A stretch of 64,000 nt of DNA, from positions 240,213,825 to 240,277,824 of the forward strand of contig OX352774.1 of assembly GCA_947095535.1 (NCBI GenBank), given 5' to 3'. Below are positions 62,871 to 64,000 of the stretch, in pieces. Made by a program: the position numbers and the translations under genes. Each line of letters starts with the position of its first letter. The stretch's first letter is position 1. The DNA is from Poecilobothrus nobilitatus (Eukaryota > Arthropoda > Insecta > Diptera > Dolichopodidae). The notes beneath the pieces are model-generated. The model was not told where the DNA came from. It saw nothing but the letters and a program-made list of their open reading frames with translations, and did not search any database.

Positions 62871-63589
62871 ACATAACTTATTATAAATTGTGTTGTATAT
62901 GTGTTGTAGACTTAGTTTAATATGGTTGTTAAAAACATAAATGTTCTATATAATTATAATAGATGTATTGTATTTTTTATTATGTATTATAAAAGAGAAA
63001 TTGCGCCAAAAAGTGACATTATTATAAATATGTGTTTTTTACTTCTGAGCTGTTTCTCAAAATTGATTGAAAATATATTCTTCTATAAAGTACAAAGTAT
63101 TCTATATTCGATGGATAAGAAAATTTTAATTTATTTATGTTGTAATTCTGTTGAATCGTAAAACCAATTTTGATTTATGATTTTTTAATCACTAAATTTT
63201 TTTTTTCCACTTTTTAAGGTTTTACTTGTTAATTTTTTGTTTGAATAAAAAAATCTTTTTATTCAAATAATTTATCTGGATGCATTTCGGTATTTACTAT
63301 ACCATCTTCAGAATTTAAAATAATTGCAACTAATGACAATTTATTTATTTTAATAACATAATTTACTTTTCGAAATTAGGTTAGGTTTTCTAATATGTAT
63401 ATTAGGTTTTTTTTTTTTTATTAATAATAAATAAGAAGAAAAAGAAGCACATACTTAAAATAAAATAAAGATTTCTTGTAAAATGGTTGTACATACATAT
63501 GTATAATATTATTTACATTTCCAATCATATGTAGATTTGTCATAACTTCATAAGTAATTTTAAACCAAACCAAATATAAACAAGGTAGA

Positions 63590-64000
63590 ATATAAACCAA
63601 CGGTTTTTAAAAGCGCACATTTCCAAAACTCAATACAAACTTAGAATTGTAACTTGCACAAAAATTTGAAAATTTCATGTAATAAGAAAAAATGTGAAAA
63701 TAGGACATTTTTGAAATTTTGAGGGGCCGTAATTCCGGAATCCTATATAACTAAGAAAAGCCGTTAACACACGTAAAAATATATTATTGAACCTTTAATT
63801 TTCATGTCTTGCCGAAGAAAAATTTTTACAGGTGCCTAAGTTACAGGTGTCTAAAAATAGCAAATTTTCAATTTTTGAGGCGTAATAACTCTTAAAAAAG
63901 GGGTGTTACCAAAAAATTTTCTGAGGAAACTCATACTAATTCTCAAAGTTCTTTCTTGTCTCAAAATTTCAGGTTCCTATCTAAAGAGTTATGAAAAAAA
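63590..64000 (+). repeat. Hairpin-ended dispersed repeat, cut by the window end
   Basis: The head ACGGTTTTTAAAAGCGCACA matches the copy at 1640, followed by AGGTGCCTAAGTTACAGGTG and TTCTTTCTTGTCTCAAAATT. The copy runs off the end of the window. Confidence 0.6.

Noticed and set aside
1..64000. CRISPR array, bacterial operon or viral gene
   Set aside because: No regularly spaced identical repeats with unique spacers and no gene of such origin were seen; the window is insect nuclear DNA.

Overview
The window is very AT-rich animal DNA with introns, short poly-A/T tracts and many decayed transposable elements. One large gene is present, on the minus strand between about 60.8 and 42.0 kb. It encodes an insect large lipid transfer protein (vitellogenin / apolipophorin / MTP superfamily), so the source is almost certainly an insect. 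The style of the repeats would fit Diptera, but nothing seen fixes the order.

Layout. 1-42.0 kb: no gene I can support. It is AT-rich DNA carrying two decayed LINE reverse-transcriptase fragments (11.8-12.3 kb, 27.8-28.1 kb), tRNA-derived SINEs, foldback/TIR elements and repeated copies of one non-coding family that ends in a small hairpin. 42.0-60.8 kb: 23 exons with 22 GT-AG introns, every splice phase checked. They give 4,378 consecutive codons from just after the missing N-terminus to the stop. 60.8-64.0 kb: upstream flank or first intron. It holds a 1-kb TIR element with five 142-bp internal repeats, nested between inverted arms built of short subrepeats, and the start of another copy of the hairpin-ended repeat. 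The exon with the start codon and signal peptide was not found.

The gene. In order the product has a lipid-binding N-terminal beta domain, an alpha-helical lipovitellin-like domain, a furin-type site (RLKR followed by SA), a very long beta-rich lipid-binding region, an alpha-helical stretch, a von Willebrand type D domain, a C8-like cysteine region, a von Willebrand A-like domain and an acidic tail with a cysteine cluster. Cleavage at RLKR would give an N-terminal part of about 790 residues plus the missing start, and a C-terminal part of about 3,590 residues. This size and split match the lipid transfer particle apoprotein (apoLTP; Drosophila Apoltp) better than apolipophorin, whose precursor is about 3,300-3,400 residues. 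ApoLTP is known as a haemolymph particle that loads lipid from gut and fat body onto lipophorin.

No new multi-gene system is visible. The most unusual material is the transposon content: a family of non-autonomous elements with TATACCC ends and internal minisatellites, foldbacks whose arms are made of degenerate short subrepeats, and an abundant hairpin-ended repeat. I found no RNA gene, CRISPR array or bacterial-type feature.
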